A stretch of DNA of 64,000 nucleotides. It comes from Thermomonospora catenispora (GTDB lineage: Bacteria > Actinomycetota > Actinomycetes > Streptosporangiales > Streptosporangiaceae). The notes under the pieces were generated by a model. That model did not search any database. It worked only from the letters and a program-made list of their open reading frames with translations, and was not told where the DNA came from. The stretch covers positions 1 through 64,000 of the forward strand of contig NZ_RRYT01000024.1 in the NCBI RefSeq assembly GCF_006363815.1. Reading direction: 5' to 3'. The position numbers were made by a program, and so were the translations under genes. Positions 19,373 through 30,170 of this stretch are shown here, piece after piece. The first letter of the stretch is position 1. Each line of letters begins with the position of its first letter.

Positions 19373-21360
19373 GACCGGTCGCCGTCCCTCACCGTCGGGT
19401 CGCCCTCTCCTCCCGCGGACGAGCCGCCCTCCGCGCCGGTCGCCGACATCGCGGCCCAGTCGTCCCGCCGCGCCCCGGGATCCTCCTCGGGCCGGTCCGG
19501 CCCGTCCTTCCGGGCGGGGTCCGCCTGCTGGACCTCCCCGGCGGCACGAGCGGCCTCGGAGGAGTCGCCCTCGCCGACGGTCAGCGCGGTGAACGACGCC
19601 CGGGACAGCTCGACCTCCGGCGGGACGAGCGGCAGCGGGGAGCCGCGCAGCTCGGCGCCGGCGACCCGCGGCAGGGACAGCCGGAACTGCGACCCCTTGC
19701 CCGGCTCGCCCCACGCCTGCAGCCATCCGCCGTGCAGCTGGGCGTCCTCCTTGGCGATGGACAGGCCCAGCCCGGTGCCGCCGGTGGTGCGGGCGCGGGC
19801 GGGGTCGGCGCGCCAGAACCGGTCGAACACCAACTGGGCGTGCCCCGGCTGCAGGCCCACCCCGTGGTCGCGGACGGCCACCGCCACCGCGTCCCGGTCG
19901 GCGGCCACGGACACGACGATGTCCTTCCCCTCGCCGTGCTCCACGGCGTTCACCAGCAGGTTGCGCAGGATCCGCTCGACCCGGCGGCGGTCCACCTCGG
20001 CCATGCACGGCTCGCCCGGCAGCTGGAGCACCATCTTGCTGCCCTTGCGCTCGGCCAGGCCCTCGGTGTCGCCGACCGCGCGCAGCACCAGGTCGCGCAC
20101 GTCGACGGACTCGGCGTCCAGGGTGGCCGCGCCCGCGTCGTGCCGGCTGATCTCCAGCAGGTCGGCCAGCAGGTTCTCGAACCGCTCCAGCTGGCTCTGC
20201 AGCAGCTCCGCCGAGCGGCCCACCGCGGGGTCGGGGAACGTCTCGCGGTGCTCGTAGATCATGTCGGCGGCGATCCGGATGGTGGTCAGCGGGGTGCGCA
20301 GTTCGTGCGAGACGTCGGAGACGAACTGCCGCTGCACCTTGGACAGCTCCTCCAGCTCCCCGATCTTGTCCTGCAGGTTGCCGGCCATGTCGTTGAACGA
20401 GGCGGCCAGGCGGGCCAGGTCGTCCTCGCCCCGGACCTTCATCCGCTCCTCCAGCCGGCCGGCGGCCAGCCGTTCGGCGGCGTGCGCGGCCAGCCGCACC
20501 GGAATGACGACCTGCCGGGTCACCAGCCAGGCGATCGCCGCCAGCAGCAGCACCAGCACCGAGCTGACGCCCACCAGGGTGTGCGTCACGGTGTTGAGCG
20601 TCTGCTGCTCCTGGGTGAGGGGGAACAGGTAGTACAGCTCATAGCGGCCGTTCCCGGCGCCGACGACCAGGCCCGGCACCGACTCGCGGCCGATGTAGGA
20701 GATCTCGCTGTAGGTGCTGTGCCGGGTGCCGACGCGGTCCTCCCGGACGGCCCTGCGGAGGCGTTCGGGGACGCTCTCCGGCAGCACCTCGTTGGTGGCG
20801 TAGCCGTCCAGGTACTTCTGGTCGGTGTCGCGGATGTAGACCTCATACAGCCCGGAGGGGCCGCTGCGGGCCATGAGCCGGTTGGTGACGTCCTTGAGGG
20901 TGACCTCGGGGACGTTGCCGGAGGACAGCTCCCGTTGCAGGACGCCCAGCCCTTCGTCGAGCTGCAGCAGCGCGCTCTTCTCCTTGCCCTCCAGCAGGGC
21001 GGTGGTGATCTGCTGCATCAGGAACACGCCGAGGATCGCCACCACCACCGCGGAGATCAGCATGGTGGCGGTGACCACCCGGAGCTGGATGGACCGCCGC
21101 CACTGCGCATAGAGCCGGCGCACGGCGCGGCGCAGGAGACGGCGGGCGGCGCCCAGCCCGCGCCGGGCGAACCGGCGGGCGCGATGCAGCCGATGCCCGC
21201 GCAGCCCGGCCACCGCCGACTGCTCGGTCACCCGGCGGGCGGTGGCGCCGAGGCCGGGGATGCTGCGCCGGCGGCCGCGGGCGCGCGGGACCCGACCCGG
21301 GGCGTCCTGGGCCCGGGCCTGCGAGGGGTCCATGCCGTCGCGGCGGGTCCTGGCCGTCAC
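19369..21360 (-). CDS. mtrB: Sensor histidine kinase MtrB
   Basis: Membrane histidine kinase of 663 residues that phosphorylates MtrA, controlling cell wall and division genes. A long basic N-terminal stretch (1-90) precedes TM1 (VVTATMLISAVVVAILGVFL), an extracytoplasmic sensor of about 150 residues, TM2 (VSSVLVLLLAAIAWLV), a HAMP domain, the H-box FVSDVSHELRTPLTTIR, N-box LRNLLVNAVEHGEG, and G boxes DHGVGL and GGTGLGLSIAKED. The last 90 residues are an acidic, probably disordered tail. GTG at 21360 is the start used here; an in-frame ATG at 21333 is possible. It lies 22 nt after mtrA. Confidence 0.95.
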   Translation of the reverse strand: MTARTRRDGMDPSQARAQDAPGRVPRARGRRRSIPGLGATARRVTEQSAVAGLRGHRLHRARRFARRGLGAARRLLRRAVRRLYAQWRRSIQLRVVTATMLISAVVVAILGVFLMQQITTALLEGKEKSALLQLDEGLGVLQRELSSGNVPEVTLKDVTNRLMARSGPSGLYEVYIRDTDQKYLDGYATNEVLPESVPERLRRAVREDRVGTRHSTYSEISYIGRESVPGLVVGAGNGRYELYYLFPLTQEQQTLNTVTHTLVGVSSVLVLLLAAIAWLVTRQVVIPVRLAAHAAERLAAGRLEERMKVRGEDDLARLAASFNDMAGNLQDKIGELEELSKVQRQFVSDVSHELRTPLTTIRIAADMIYEHRETFPDPAVGRSAELLQSQLERFENLLADLLEISRHDAGAATLDAESVDVRDLVLRAVGDTEGLAERKGSKMVLQLPGEPCMAEVDRRRVERILRNLLVNAVEHGEGKDIVVSVAADRDAVAVAVRDHGVGLQPGHAQLVFDRFWRADPARARTTGGTGLGLSIAKEDAQLHGGWLQAWGEPGKGSQFRLSLPRVAGAELRGSPLPLVPPEVELSRASFTALTVGEGDSSEAARAAGEVQQADPARKDGPDRPEEDPGARRDDWAAMSATGAEGGSSAGGEGDPTVRDGDRS

Positions 21361-21382
21361 GGGGGGTCGTCGAATCCGCGCG

Positions 21383-22069
21383 TCAGGCCGGTCCGGCCTT
21401 GTACCCGACGCCCCGGACGGTCACCACGATCTCCGGGTGCTCGGGATCTTTTTCGATCTTGGCTCGCAGCCGCTGGACGTGCACGTTGACCAGCCGGGTG
21501 TCGGCCGCGTGCCGGTAGCCCCACACCTGTTCCAGCAGCACCTCTCGGGTGAACACCTGGCGGGGCTTGCGGGCCAGCGCGACCAGCAGGTCGAACTCCA
21601 GCGGCGTGAGCTGGATGCTCTTGTCGCCGCGCTTGACCGAGTGCCCGGCGACGTCGATGGTGAGGTCGCCGATCTGCAGGATCTCGGGAGCCGGTTCCTC
21701 GGTGCGGCGCAGCCTGGCGCGCACCCGGGCGACCAGCTCCTTGGGCTTGAACGGCTTGACGATGTAGTCGTCGGCGCCCGACTCCAGCCCCAGCACCACG
21801 TCCACGGTGTCGCTCTTGGCGGTCAGCATCACGATCGGGACGCCGGACTCGGCACGGATCTGGCGGCATACGTCGATGCCGTCGGCGCCCGGCAGCATCA
21901 GGTCCAGCAGCACGAGGTCTGGCCGGGTCTCCCGGAACGCCTCGAGCGCCTTGTCCCCGTCGTGGACGAACGACGGCTCGAAGCCTTCGCCCCGCAGCAA
22001 GATGCCGAGCATCTCGGCGAGAGCGAGGTCGTCGTCGACGACCAGTACGCGTCCTTTCATGGCCCTCAT
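21383..22069 (-). CDS. mtrA: Response regulator MtrA, OmpR family
   Basis: Essential or near-essential regulator in actinobacteria, controlling cell-wall hydrolases, division and, in some genera, development. In 228 residues: receiver with VLVVDDDLALAEMLGILLRG, phosphorylation site Asp56 in DLVLLDLMLPG, VMLTAKSD and DDYIVKPFKPKELV; then a winged-helix domain with LTPLEFDLLVALARKPRQVF, TREVLLEQVWGYR and a final IVVTVRGVGYKAG. Start at the ATG 22069 gives MRAMKGRVLVVDDD, matching the usual MtrA N terminus; an ATG at 22060 with a nearby GAGG is the alternative. First gene of mtrA-mtrB-lpqB. Confidence 0.96.
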   Translation of the reverse strand: MRAMKGRVLVVDDDLALAEMLGILLRGEGFEPSFVHDGDKALEAFRETRPDLVLLDLMLPGADGIDVCRQIRAESGVPIVMLTAKSDTVDVVLGLESGADDYIVKPFKPKELVARVRARLRRTEEPAPEILQIGDLTIDVAGHSVKRGDKSIQLTPLEFDLLVALARKPRQVFTREVLLEQVWGYRHAADTRLVNVHVQRLRAKIEKDPEHPEIVVTVRGVGYKAGPA

Positions 22070-22734
22070 CGTTACACGTAGTCGGCAGATGGTCCGCCAT
22101 CGCGCCGGGCCTGCGACGGCCGGCCCGCCGGCGGGCGGAGCCCCGACCGGCCCCCCGATGACCGCGTTCGGCGGCTCTGGGCGTTTAGGCTACCTGCCGT
22201 CCACCTGGCACAGGTCCCTCCGAAGCCGACAAAAACGGTCGCGAGCAGGACGGCCGGGCGGTCCGGCCGGTCGAGGCGCCGCGCCCCGAGGCGTGTCCGG
22301 TACCGGCCGACGGGGCGGGCCGGCCGCCGGAACGCGCCCGCGGTCGGGCATGCTGGACCCGTGCCGCCGCGTTCCCGCCGCCGAACGGTCCGCGCCGGAG
22401 AAGTCCCTGCCGGGGAGCGTCCACACCGCGGAATGTCGCGCGGTGCGGACCTCCCACGGAGTACTCTGCGTGGCAGTTCGAGCGCATGAAGCGATGTTCG
22501 TCGGAATTCATCCCGGAGGGGGCCGGGACCGGCAGAAGATCGCCGGCGGTCGGGACAGGAGATGTCGAGGGGGGAGGCTGCGATGGGGATCTCCTGGATA
22601 TGAGCTGAAACCACACAGCGGGCGATCGGGTGATCAAGCGGGCAAATCCGGCCACCCGGTCGTGACAGGATGGCCCACGAGGTCATCAGGCCGGGGTCCG
22701 CACGACACGGGCCCGTTCGACGGGGAGCTTGCCG
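22070..22734. other. 665-bp divergent intergenic region between mtrA and the membrane-protein cluster
   Basis: No convincing gene: the open frames here lack third-position GC bias and any family motif. A possible mtrA -10, TAGCCT, reads leftward at 22192-22187. Toward the rightward cluster, GTGACA at 22663-22668 could be a -35, but no good -10 follows. The stretch 22590-22650 is less GC-rich than its surroundings. One or more regulated promoters for both directions are expected; none is proven. Confidence 0.4.
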
Positions 22735-23898
22735 ATGTCGGGTCCGCAGCACTGGACGGCGCCCGACGCCGCCGTGCCGTCTCACGCGCCGTCCGACGGC
22801 TCCGGCGCGGCGGCGCCGGAGCGTCCGGCGCCCCCCGTGCCGGGGGGCGCCTCCGCCGCCGGACGCGGCGGCGTGGAGACGACCTGGCCTCCGGAGGGGG
22901 AGATCCCGTTCCGCCCGCTGGGCACGGCCGAACTGCTGGACGGCTCGATCGCCTGCATCCGCCGCAATCCGCGTCCGGTGCTCGGCCTGTCGGTCCTGAT
23001 CACCGCGATCGTGCAGCTGCTCAACACGGCGGGCGGCTATGCGCTGCTGAGCGACGCGGCGCAGGAGGAGCTGACGCCCGAGCCGCTGATGCGCACGCTC
23101 GGCGCCCAGGCCATGCTGGGGGCGCTGGGCATGGTGATGTCGGCCTACGGGACGCTGGTGCTGGCCGGGATGCTCGGTCCCGCGATCGCCCGCACCCTGG
23201 TCGACCGGCCGGTGACGCTGCGGCGGCTGTGGCAGGACGTCCGGCCGGCGTTCGGGCGGCTGCTGGCCGTCGCCGCCGTGATCCTGGGGGTCTCGCTGCT
23301 GGCCGCGGCGCTGCCGCTGCTGCCGTTCGTCGCGCTGCTGGTGGGCGACGGACCGGCCGTGGCGGGACTTGCGGCCGCGGTGGTCGGCTTCCCCGTGGCG
23401 GCCGCGCTGATGATCTGGCTGTACGTACTGCTGGTCCCGGCGCTGCCGGCGGTGGTGCTGGAGCGACAGAGCGTGGCGGGCGCGCTGCGGCGGGCCCGGT
23501 GGCTGTCGCACGGCCGGTGGTGGCACAGCATGAGCACCCTGCTGCTGGCGCTGATCATCACGGTGCTGATGGGGTTCCTGGCGCTGCGGCTGCCGTTCCT
23601 GCTGGCGCAGCTGCTGCTGTTCGGCGAGGACGCCTCGGGCGGCGCGCTGCTCGGCTCGCTGACGATCGACACGCTGGGCCGGATCGTGAGCTGGTCGCTG
23701 ATCACCCCGTTCGACGCGGGCGTGATCGCGCTGCTGTACGCGGACCGCCGGATGCGCCGGGAGGGCTTCGACCTGGAGGTGCACATCCGCGTGCCCGAGG
23801 GACTCGACCCCGGCGATCTGAGCGTGTGGCGCCCGGCGGAGGTCCCGGTCGCGTCGACGCCGCCCGCGCCGTTCCCGCAGCCGGAGGTGCGCCCGTGA
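22735..23898 (+). CDS. Multi-pass membrane protein, first gene of the MoxR cluster
   Basis: A 387-residue membrane protein of unrecognised family, similar in style to the glycerophosphoryl-diester phosphodiesterase membrane domain proteins. Residues 1-55 are Pro/Ala/Gly-rich and cytoplasmic; PFRPLGTAELLDGSIACIRR, an opening typical of that style, leads into about six hydrophobic segments. A charged loop near residue 250 has VLERQSVAGALRRARWLSHG and RWWHSM. The C terminus ends in a soluble Pro-rich tail. The ATG at 22735 has GGAG 7 nt upstream; a TTG two codons earlier is less likely. Its stop overlaps the next gene by GTGA. Function unknown. Confidence 0.8.
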   Translation: MSGPQHWTAPDAAVPSHAPSDGSGAAAPERPAPPVPGGASAAGRGGVETTWPPEGEIPFRPLGTAELLDGSIACIRRNPRPVLGLSVLITAIVQLLNTAGGYALLSDAAQEELTPEPLMRTLGAQAMLGALGMVMSAYGTLVLAGMLGPAIARTLVDRPVTLRRLWQDVRPAFGRLLAVAAVILGVSLLAAALPLLPFVALLVGDGPAVAGLAAAVVGFPVAAALMIWLYVLLVPALPAVVLERQSVAGALRRARWLSHGRWWHSMSTLLLALIITVLMGFLALRLPFLLAQLLLFGEDASGGALLGSLTIDTLGRIVSWSLITPFDAGVIALLYADRRMRREGFDLEVHIRVPEGLDPGDLSVWRPAEVPVASTPPAPFPQPEVRP

Positions 23899-24557
23899 GG
23901 TTCGACCCGATCGGCCGGGAGGAGGCCCGCGACCTGGCCCGCCGCGAGCTGGAGAAGGGCATCTACCACCAGGACGAGCCGTCCTGGCTGGAACGCGCCT
24001 GGCAGGAGTTCCAGGAGTGGCTGAACGAGCTGCTCCGGCGGACCGCCGATCCGAGGCCCCCCGGCGAGGACCGCGGCTGGCTGTCGCTGCTGATCATCGT
24101 GTTGCTGCTGGCCGCCGCCGTCGCGCTGACGGCCTGGCTGATGCGCGGCCGCTGGAACGTCCGCTCCCGCCGGCAGCCGCTGCTGGAGCGGCGGCCGTCC
24201 ACCGCCACCGACCACCGCGCCGCCGCCGAGCGGCACGCCGCCGCCGGGCAGTGGGCCGAGGCGATCCGCGAACGGCTCCGCGCCATAGCCCGGGACCTGG
24301 AAGAACGCGTGATCCTCGACGCCCGGCCGGGCCGCACCGCGGACGAGCTGGCGGCCGAGGCCGGGGCCGTGCTGCCCGAGCACGCCGAACGGCTGCGCGA
24401 AGGGGCGCGGATCTTCGACGACGTCTGGTACGGCGACCGGCCGGGCACCCGGGAGGGTTATGCGACGCTGGCGGCGCTGGACGAGGCGCTGCGTTCGGCC
24501 AGGCCCCGGACCCGGTCGGCCGAGCGGTCCGCCGAGCGGTTCGAGGTGCCCGCATGA
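23895..24557 (+). CDS. DUF4129 membrane protein
   Basis: A 220-residue protein with the DUF4129 layout: an N-terminal cytoplasmic stretch ARRELEKGIYHQDEPSWLER, one membrane helix (LSLLIIVLLLAAAVALTAWL, about 63-83), then a helical C-terminal domain with AAAGQWAEAIRERLRAIARD, LDARPGRTADELA and ARIFDDVWYGDRPGTREGY. The GTG at 23895 overlaps the upstream stop, and the stop overlaps the next ATG; both are 4-bp junctions. DUF4129 proteins are common next to MoxR-type ATPases and transglutaminase-like proteins; no enzyme activity is known. Confidence 0.88.
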   Translation: MRFDPIGREEARDLARRELEKGIYHQDEPSWLERAWQEFQEWLNELLRRTADPRPPGEDRGWLSLLIIVLLLAAAVALTAWLMRGRWNVRSRRQPLLERRPSTATDHRAAAERHAAAGQWAEAIRERLRAIARDLEERVILDARPGRTADELAAEAGAVLPEHAERLREGARIFDDVWYGDRPGTREGYATLAALDEALRSARPRTRSAERSAERFEVPA

Positions 24558-25740
24558 CCGCGGCCCTCTCCGGAGCCGCGCCCGCCGTCCCGGGCCCGCG
24601 GCAGACGGCCGCCCGCCGGTGGCGTTCGGCGCGCGGCGTGGTGGTCGTCCTTCTGGCGCTGGTGGCCCTGGCGGTGGCGATCGCCTTGCTGGAGTCCGCC
24701 CCCGAGCCGCAGTATCTGGACCCCGAGTCGCCGAGCCGGGGCGGCACCCGGGCGCTGGCGCAGATCCTCGCCCGGCGCGGCGTGCCGGTGCGCACGGTGC
24801 GCGACGCCGAGGACGCCGCGAAGGCGGCCCGGCGGCCCGGCGCCGTGCTGGTGATCGTCCGTTCCGAACGGCTCACCCCCGAGGAGCTGAGGCTGCTCGC
24901 CGACACGCCCGGCGACGTGCTGCTGGTGGAGCCGACCCGGCCCGCCCTGCAGGCGCTCGCCCCGGGCGTCCACCGGGCCACCACCGACTTCGAGGACGTC
25001 GCCGAGCCCGGCTGCGGCCTGGACGCCGCCGTCCGCGCGGGCAGGGTGCACTTCGGCACCTCCGAGGTGTATCAGAGCCCGCCTGACGGGATCGGCTGCT
25101 ACGTCTCCGGCGAGCTGCCCCGGCTGGTGCGGGTCCGGGTGGGGGGCCGCACGGTGACCGTGCTGGGCTCCGGCGCCCCGCTCACCAACGGCCTGCTGGA
25201 TCAGGAGGGCAACGCCGCGCTGGCGATGAACCTGGCGGGCGCGGGCGACTCGGTGGTCTGGCTCATCCCCGACCTGCCCGAGCCCGGCGGCGGCAGCGGC
25301 GCGAGGAGCTGGCAGGACCTGGTGCCGCACGGAGTGCGGCTGTTCCTCGTCGAGCTGGGCGCGGCGCTGCTGCTGGCGGCGTTGTGGCGGATGCGGCGGA
25401 TGGGCCCGGTGGTGGCGGAGCCCCTGCCGGTGGTCGTACGCTCCGCGGAGACCGTCGAGGGTCGTTCCCGGCTGTATCGGGCGCACCGGGCACGGGACCG
25501 TGCCGCCGACGCGCTGCGGTCCGGCGCGCGGGAGCGGCTGGTGCCGCTGCTGGGGTTGCCGCGCGGCGCGGCCCAGGACCCGGCGATGGCCCAGGAGATC
25601 GTCTCGGCCGTGGCCCGGCGCACCGGCTGGGACGAACAGGCGGTCGGGTCCGCCTTGTACGGTCCGCCGCCGGCGGACGACGCCGGGCTGGTCGCCCTCA
25701 CCGATGTCCTCGACGACCTCGAAAGGCAGGTACGCCGACC

Positions 25741-25744
<4 letters not shown>
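24554..25744 (+). CDS. DUF4350 membrane protein
   Basis: A 396-residue protein: short N-terminal cytoplasmic part, a membrane helix (VVVVLLALVALAVAIALLE, about 29-48), a long external-looking domain of DUF4350 type (PESPSRGGTRALAQILARRG, VRTVRDAEDA, LVIVRSERLTPEELRLLA, GDVLLVEPTRPALQ), a second helix near 275-290 (VRLFLVELGAALLLAALW), then a cytoplasmic tail with AETVEGRSRLYRAHRARDRA. The middle domain looks like a Rossmann-type or GATase-like fold without catalytic residues I can identify. ATGA overlap on the left, GTGA overlap with moxR on the right, so these genes are translated together. Confidence 0.87.
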
Positions 25745-26760
<1,016 letters not shown>

Positions 26761-26773
26761 GGGAGGGCGTCCG

Positions 26774-28066
26774 ATGGCGGTGACCGGGCGGCTGGGGCTG
26801 CTGGCGGCGCTCGGGGCGGTGGCTCCGCTGGTGTGGCCGAGCTGGTGGACGCTGGGGGCGCTGTGGGGGCTGCTGGCGCTGGGGGTGCTGGCGGATCTGG
26901 CGCTGGCCGGCAGCGTCCGCGACCTCGTGCTGCACCGGTCCGGGGACGCCTCGGTGCGGCTCGGGGAGACCGCCACGGTCTCCCTCGTCGTGGAGAACGC
27001 CGGCCGCCGCCGGGTGCGGGCCCGGCTGCGGGACGTCTGGCCGCCGAGCGCGGCCTCCTCCCCCCGGGTGACCGAGATCGACGTGCCGCCCGGGGAGCGG
27101 CGGCGGGTGGAGACCCGGCTGACGCCCACCCGGCGGGGCGACCGCGCGGCCGTCACCGTGACGATCCGGTCGAGGGGGCCGCTGGGACTGGCCGCCCGGC
27201 AGCTCAACCGGCCCGCGCCGTGGACGGTGCGGGTGCTGCCGTCGTTCCCGTCCCGCCGCCATCTGCCGGGCAAGCTGGCCAAGCTGCGCACCCTGACCGG
27301 GCAGCACGTGGCGCTGATCCGCGGGCAGGGCACCGAGTTCGACTCGCTGCGCGAGTACGTCGACGGCGACGACGTGCGCTCCATCGACTGGCGGGCCAGC
27401 GCGCGCCGCTCCGACGTGGTGGTGCGGACCTGGCGCCCGGAGCGGGACCGGCGGATCTATCTGGTGCTGGACACCGGCCGCACCTCGGCGGGACGGGTCG
27501 GCGACATCCCTCGGCTGGACTGCTCGATGGACGCCGCGCTGCTGCTGGGCGCGCTGGCCTCGCGCGCCGGCGACCGGGTGGACCTGCTGGCCTACGACCG
27601 GCGGGTGCGCGCCCGGGTGGAGGGGGCCTCGCGCAGCGACCTGCTGCCGGCGATGGTGCAGGCGATGGCGCCGCTGGAGCCGGAGCTGATCGAGTCGGAC
27701 GCGGCCGGGATGGTCTCCACGATCATGTCCCGGGTCCGGCAGCGCTGCCTGGTCGTGCTGCTCACCGAGCTGAACCCCGCCGCGATGGAGGAGGGGCTGC
27801 TTCCGCTGCTGCCGCAGCTCACCGCCCGTCATCTGGTGATGGTGGCGGCCGTCGCCGATCCCCGGGTCGGGGAGATGGCGCGGGCCCGCGGGGATCTGGC
27901 CGCCGTCTACGACGCCGCGGCGGCCGAACGCGCCCGCGCCGACCGGCGCCGGCTCACCGCCGAGCTGCGCCGCCACGGCGTGGAGGTGGTGGACGCCCCG
28001 CCGGAGGAGCTGGCCCCCGCCCTCGCCGACGCCTATCTGGCGCTGAAGGCCGCCGGCCGGCTGTGA
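26774..28066 (+). CDS. DUF58 protein, MoxR partner
   Basis: A 430-residue membrane-anchored DUF58 protein. Two N-terminal hydrophobic segments (about 6-24 and 27-45), a beta-rich domain of about 100 residues (SVRLGETATVSLVVENAGRR, TPTRRGDRAAVTVTI), then the signature DSLREYVDGDDVRSIDWRAS followed by a von Willebrand A-like fold (RRIYLVLDTGRTSAGRVGD, DRVDLLAYDRRVRARV, QRCLVVLLTELNPAA). The A domain is the expected contact for the neighbouring MoxR ATPase. It follows moxR by 13 nt in the same operon. Convergent with spoIIM, 37 bp gap. Confidence 0.92.
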   Translation: MAVTGRLGLLAALGAVAPLVWPSWWTLGALWGLLALGVLADLALAGSVRDLVLHRSGDASVRLGETATVSLVVENAGRRRVRARLRDVWPPSAASSPRVTEIDVPPGERRRVETRLTPTRRGDRAAVTVTIRSRGPLGLAARQLNRPAPWTVRVLPSFPSRRHLPGKLAKLRTLTGQHVALIRGQGTEFDSLREYVDGDDVRSIDWRASARRSDVVVRTWRPERDRRIYLVLDTGRTSAGRVGDIPRLDCSMDAALLLGALASRAGDRVDLLAYDRRVRARVEGASRSDLLPAMVQAMAPLEPELIESDAAGMVSTIMSRVRQRCLVVLLTELNPAAMEEGLLPLLPQLTARHLVMVAAVADPRVGEMARARGDLAAVYDAAAAERARADRRRLTAELRRHGVEVVDAPPEELAPALADAYLALKAAGRL

Positions 28067-28103
28067 GCCGCGGGGATCGGTGACGGCCGGCGCGCCGCCG
28101 CGC

Positions 28104-29099
28104 TCACCCCGCGGTGGGGGCCAGGTCGGGACGCAGGTCGGCGTCACCGGTCTCGCCCGCCTTCGTCGCCGGGCGGCCCAGGATGACCACGTACGCCAGG
28201 AAGGCGATCTCGGCGACCACGCCGATGCCGATGCGCAGCCAGGTGTCGTGGACGTGACCGGTGACGAAGCCCTCGATCAGGCCGGACACCAGCAGCACCG
28301 GCACCAGCCCGAGGGCCACCGCCACCAGGGAGCGGCCCTCCTCGGCGAGCGCCTGGCCGCGGCGGCGCGGCCCCGGATCGATCACCGTCCAACCGATCTT
28401 GAAGCCGGCGGCGCAGGCCAGGTAGACGGCGGTGAGCTCGAGCAGGCCGTGCGGCAGGATCAGGCCGAAGAAGACGTCGCCCCGGTCGTGGGCCCACATG
28501 AACCCGCCCACCGCGGCGAGGTTGAGCTGGTTGAGGTACAGCACGTACAGGGTCGGGACGCCCAGCAGGATCCCGAAGATCAGGGCGACCGCGGACACCC
28601 AGGCGTTGTTGACCCACACCTGGAACGCGAACGACTGGGCGGAGTGCTCGACGTAGTAGTCGGCGAAGTCGTGCTCGACCAACTGTCTGATCTCCCACTC
28701 GGTGCCCAGCGCGGCCTGCACGGCGGGGTTGCGCACCAGCCAGATCGCGAAGATCAGGGAGAACAGGTTGCCGAGCACCGCCGTGCCCAGCCACCACCAG
28801 CGCAGCCGGTAGGCGACGGCCGGGAACGAGCGGGTCAGGAAGCGGGCGGCGTCGCGCCACATCGGCGCCTGCGCCCCGGCCACGGCGGCGCGGCCGCGCG
28901 CCACCAGCGACGACAACCGGCCCACCAGCTGGGGGTCGGGGGAACTGGAGCGCACCACCGACAGATGGGTGGCGGCACGCTGGTAGAGCTCCACCAGCTC
29001 GTCGATCTCGGCGCCGTCGAGTCTGCGGCTGTGGTTGATCAGCCACTCCAGCCGCGACCATTCGGCATGATGGGCGGCCACGTACGCGTCGACGTCCAC
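28104..29099 (-). CDS. SpoIIM-family (stage II sporulation protein M-like) membrane protein
   Basis: A 331-residue integral membrane protein of the SpoIIM/DUF95 family. The soluble N terminus opens MDVDAYVAAHHAEWSRLEWL and has ELYQRAATHLSVVRS; at least five membrane segments follow, with AAVGGFMWAHDRGDVFFGLI, LPHGLLELTAVYLACAAGF and a last pair in the C-terminal third. In Bacillus SpoIIM takes part in engulfment; in actinobacteria the family is found with RDD and MoxR-DUF58 genes and its role is unknown. It is divergent from the RDD gene with about 75 bp between starts. Confidence 0.9.
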   Translation of the reverse strand: MDVDAYVAAHHAEWSRLEWLINHSRRLDGAEIDELVELYQRAATHLSVVRSSSPDPQLVGRLSSLVARGRAAVAGAQAPMWRDAARFLTRSFPAVAYRLRWWWLGTAVLGNLFSLIFAIWLVRNPAVQAALGTEWEIRQLVEHDFADYYVEHSAQSFAFQVWVNNAWVSAVALIFGILLGVPTLYVLYLNQLNLAAVGGFMWAHDRGDVFFGLILPHGLLELTAVYLACAAGFKIGWTVIDPGPRRRGQALAEEGRSLVAVALGLVPVLLVSGLIEGFVTGHVHDTWLRIGIGVVAEIAFLAYVVILGRPATKAGETGDADLRPDLAPTAG

Positions 29100-29173
29100 C
29101 TGTGGAGATTAACGCCCGCGCGGGCCGGACGGGCACACTGGGACCGGGCACCGAGCGAGAGGATCGACATCGC

Positions 29174-30130
29174 ATGGCCGAACTGGTCACCGGCGAGGCC
29201 GTAGCGCTCGACATCCGAGTGGCCCGGCTGGCCAGCCGCACGTGCGCCCTGCTGATCGATGTGATGTTCCAGTTCATGGCGCTGAACCTGCTGCTGTACC
29301 TGACGGCGGCCACCGTGGTGATCGCCGACGAGGCGTGGGGCATCGGACTGGGCATCGTGGCGACGGCGGGGGTGCTGGTCGGCTATCCGTGCGCGTTCGA
29401 GACGCTGTCGCGCGGCCGGACGCTGGGCAAGCTGGCGCTGGGGCTGCGGGTGGTGGCCGACGACGGCGGGCCGGTGCGGTTCCGGCAGGCGCTGGTGCGG
29501 GCGCTGGCGAGCGTGGTGGAGATCTGGGTCTTCTCCGGAGCGCCGGCGCTGATCGCCTCGCTGTTCAACCGGCGCGGCAAGCGGCTCGGCGACATGTTCG
29601 CCGGCACGGTGGTGATCCAGGAGCGGGTGCCGGCCGCGGCGTTCTTCGGCCCGGTGGCGATGACGCCGCCGCAGCTGGCGGACTGGGCGCGCGGGCTGGA
29701 GCTGTCGCGGATCCCCGACGGCCTGGCGCTCACCGCCCGGCAGTACCTGGCGCGGTTCTGGGAGCTGCGGCCGGATGTGCGGGACTCCCTGGGGCGGCGG
29801 ATCGCCGACCAGGTGACCGCGCTGATCAGTCCGCCGCCTCCGCCGGGGGTGCGGCCGGAGATCGTCCTGTCGGCGGTGCTGGCCGAGCGTCGCATGCGCG
29901 AGGAGCGGAGGCTGGAGCAGCGCCGCCGGCGCCGGATGCGGCCGTCGCCGGCGGCGGCCGCATCCGCCACCGCGACGGCGCCCGCGACCGGCGGCCCGGT
30001 GCCGCCGAACGTCCCGCCGCCTCCGGGCGCACCGGCCCCGGGACGGCCGCAGTTCCCGCCGCCTCCCGGTCCCGGCCCGCACGCCTGGGCGCCGGGCGGC
30101 CCGTCGCACCCCCGCCGGAGGAGCCCGTGA
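29174..30130 (+). CDS. RDD-family membrane protein
   Basis: A 318-residue protein with an N-terminal RDD domain, about 10-150: LDIRVARLASRTCALLIDVM (the R and D of the family name), three hydrophobic segments, FETLSRGRTLGKLALGLRVV, and RRGKRLGDMFAGTVVIQERV. The C-terminal 170 residues are soluble: a helical part (LTARQYLARFWELRPDVRDS, ALISPPPPPGVRPEIVLSAV) and a Pro/Ala-rich end. The ATG at 29174 gives the family N terminus and has GAGAGGA upstream; an earlier in-frame GTG would overlap the divergent promoter. Function not known; probably works with the MoxR-DUF58-SpoIIM set. Confidence 0.9.
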   Translation: MAELVTGEAVALDIRVARLASRTCALLIDVMFQFMALNLLLYLTAATVVIADEAWGIGLGIVATAGVLVGYPCAFETLSRGRTLGKLALGLRVVADDGGPVRFRQALVRALASVVEIWVFSGAPALIASLFNRRGKRLGDMFAGTVVIQERVPAAAFFGPVAMTPPQLADWARGLELSRIPDGLALTARQYLARFWELRPDVRDSLGRRIADQVTALISPPPPPGVRPEIVLSAVLAERRMREERRLEQRRRRRMRPSPAAAASATATAPATGGPVPPNVPPPPGAPAPGRPQFPPPPGPGPHAWAPGGPSHPRRRSP

Positions 30131-30170
30131 CGTCGGGGCGCGTCGCCGGCGGCGGGTCCCCTCCCGCGCC

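Noticed and set aside
22060-22082. MtrA autoregulatory box near its own start
   Set aside because: Only one GTAACG-like half (TGTAACG) is present just upstream of mtrA; known MtrA sites need two spaced copies.
22185-22655. A 156-residue minus-strand frame between mtrA and the membrane cluster
   Set aside because: Low-complexity Arg/Pro/Gly translation, weak codon bias, no start signal; kept as non-coding.
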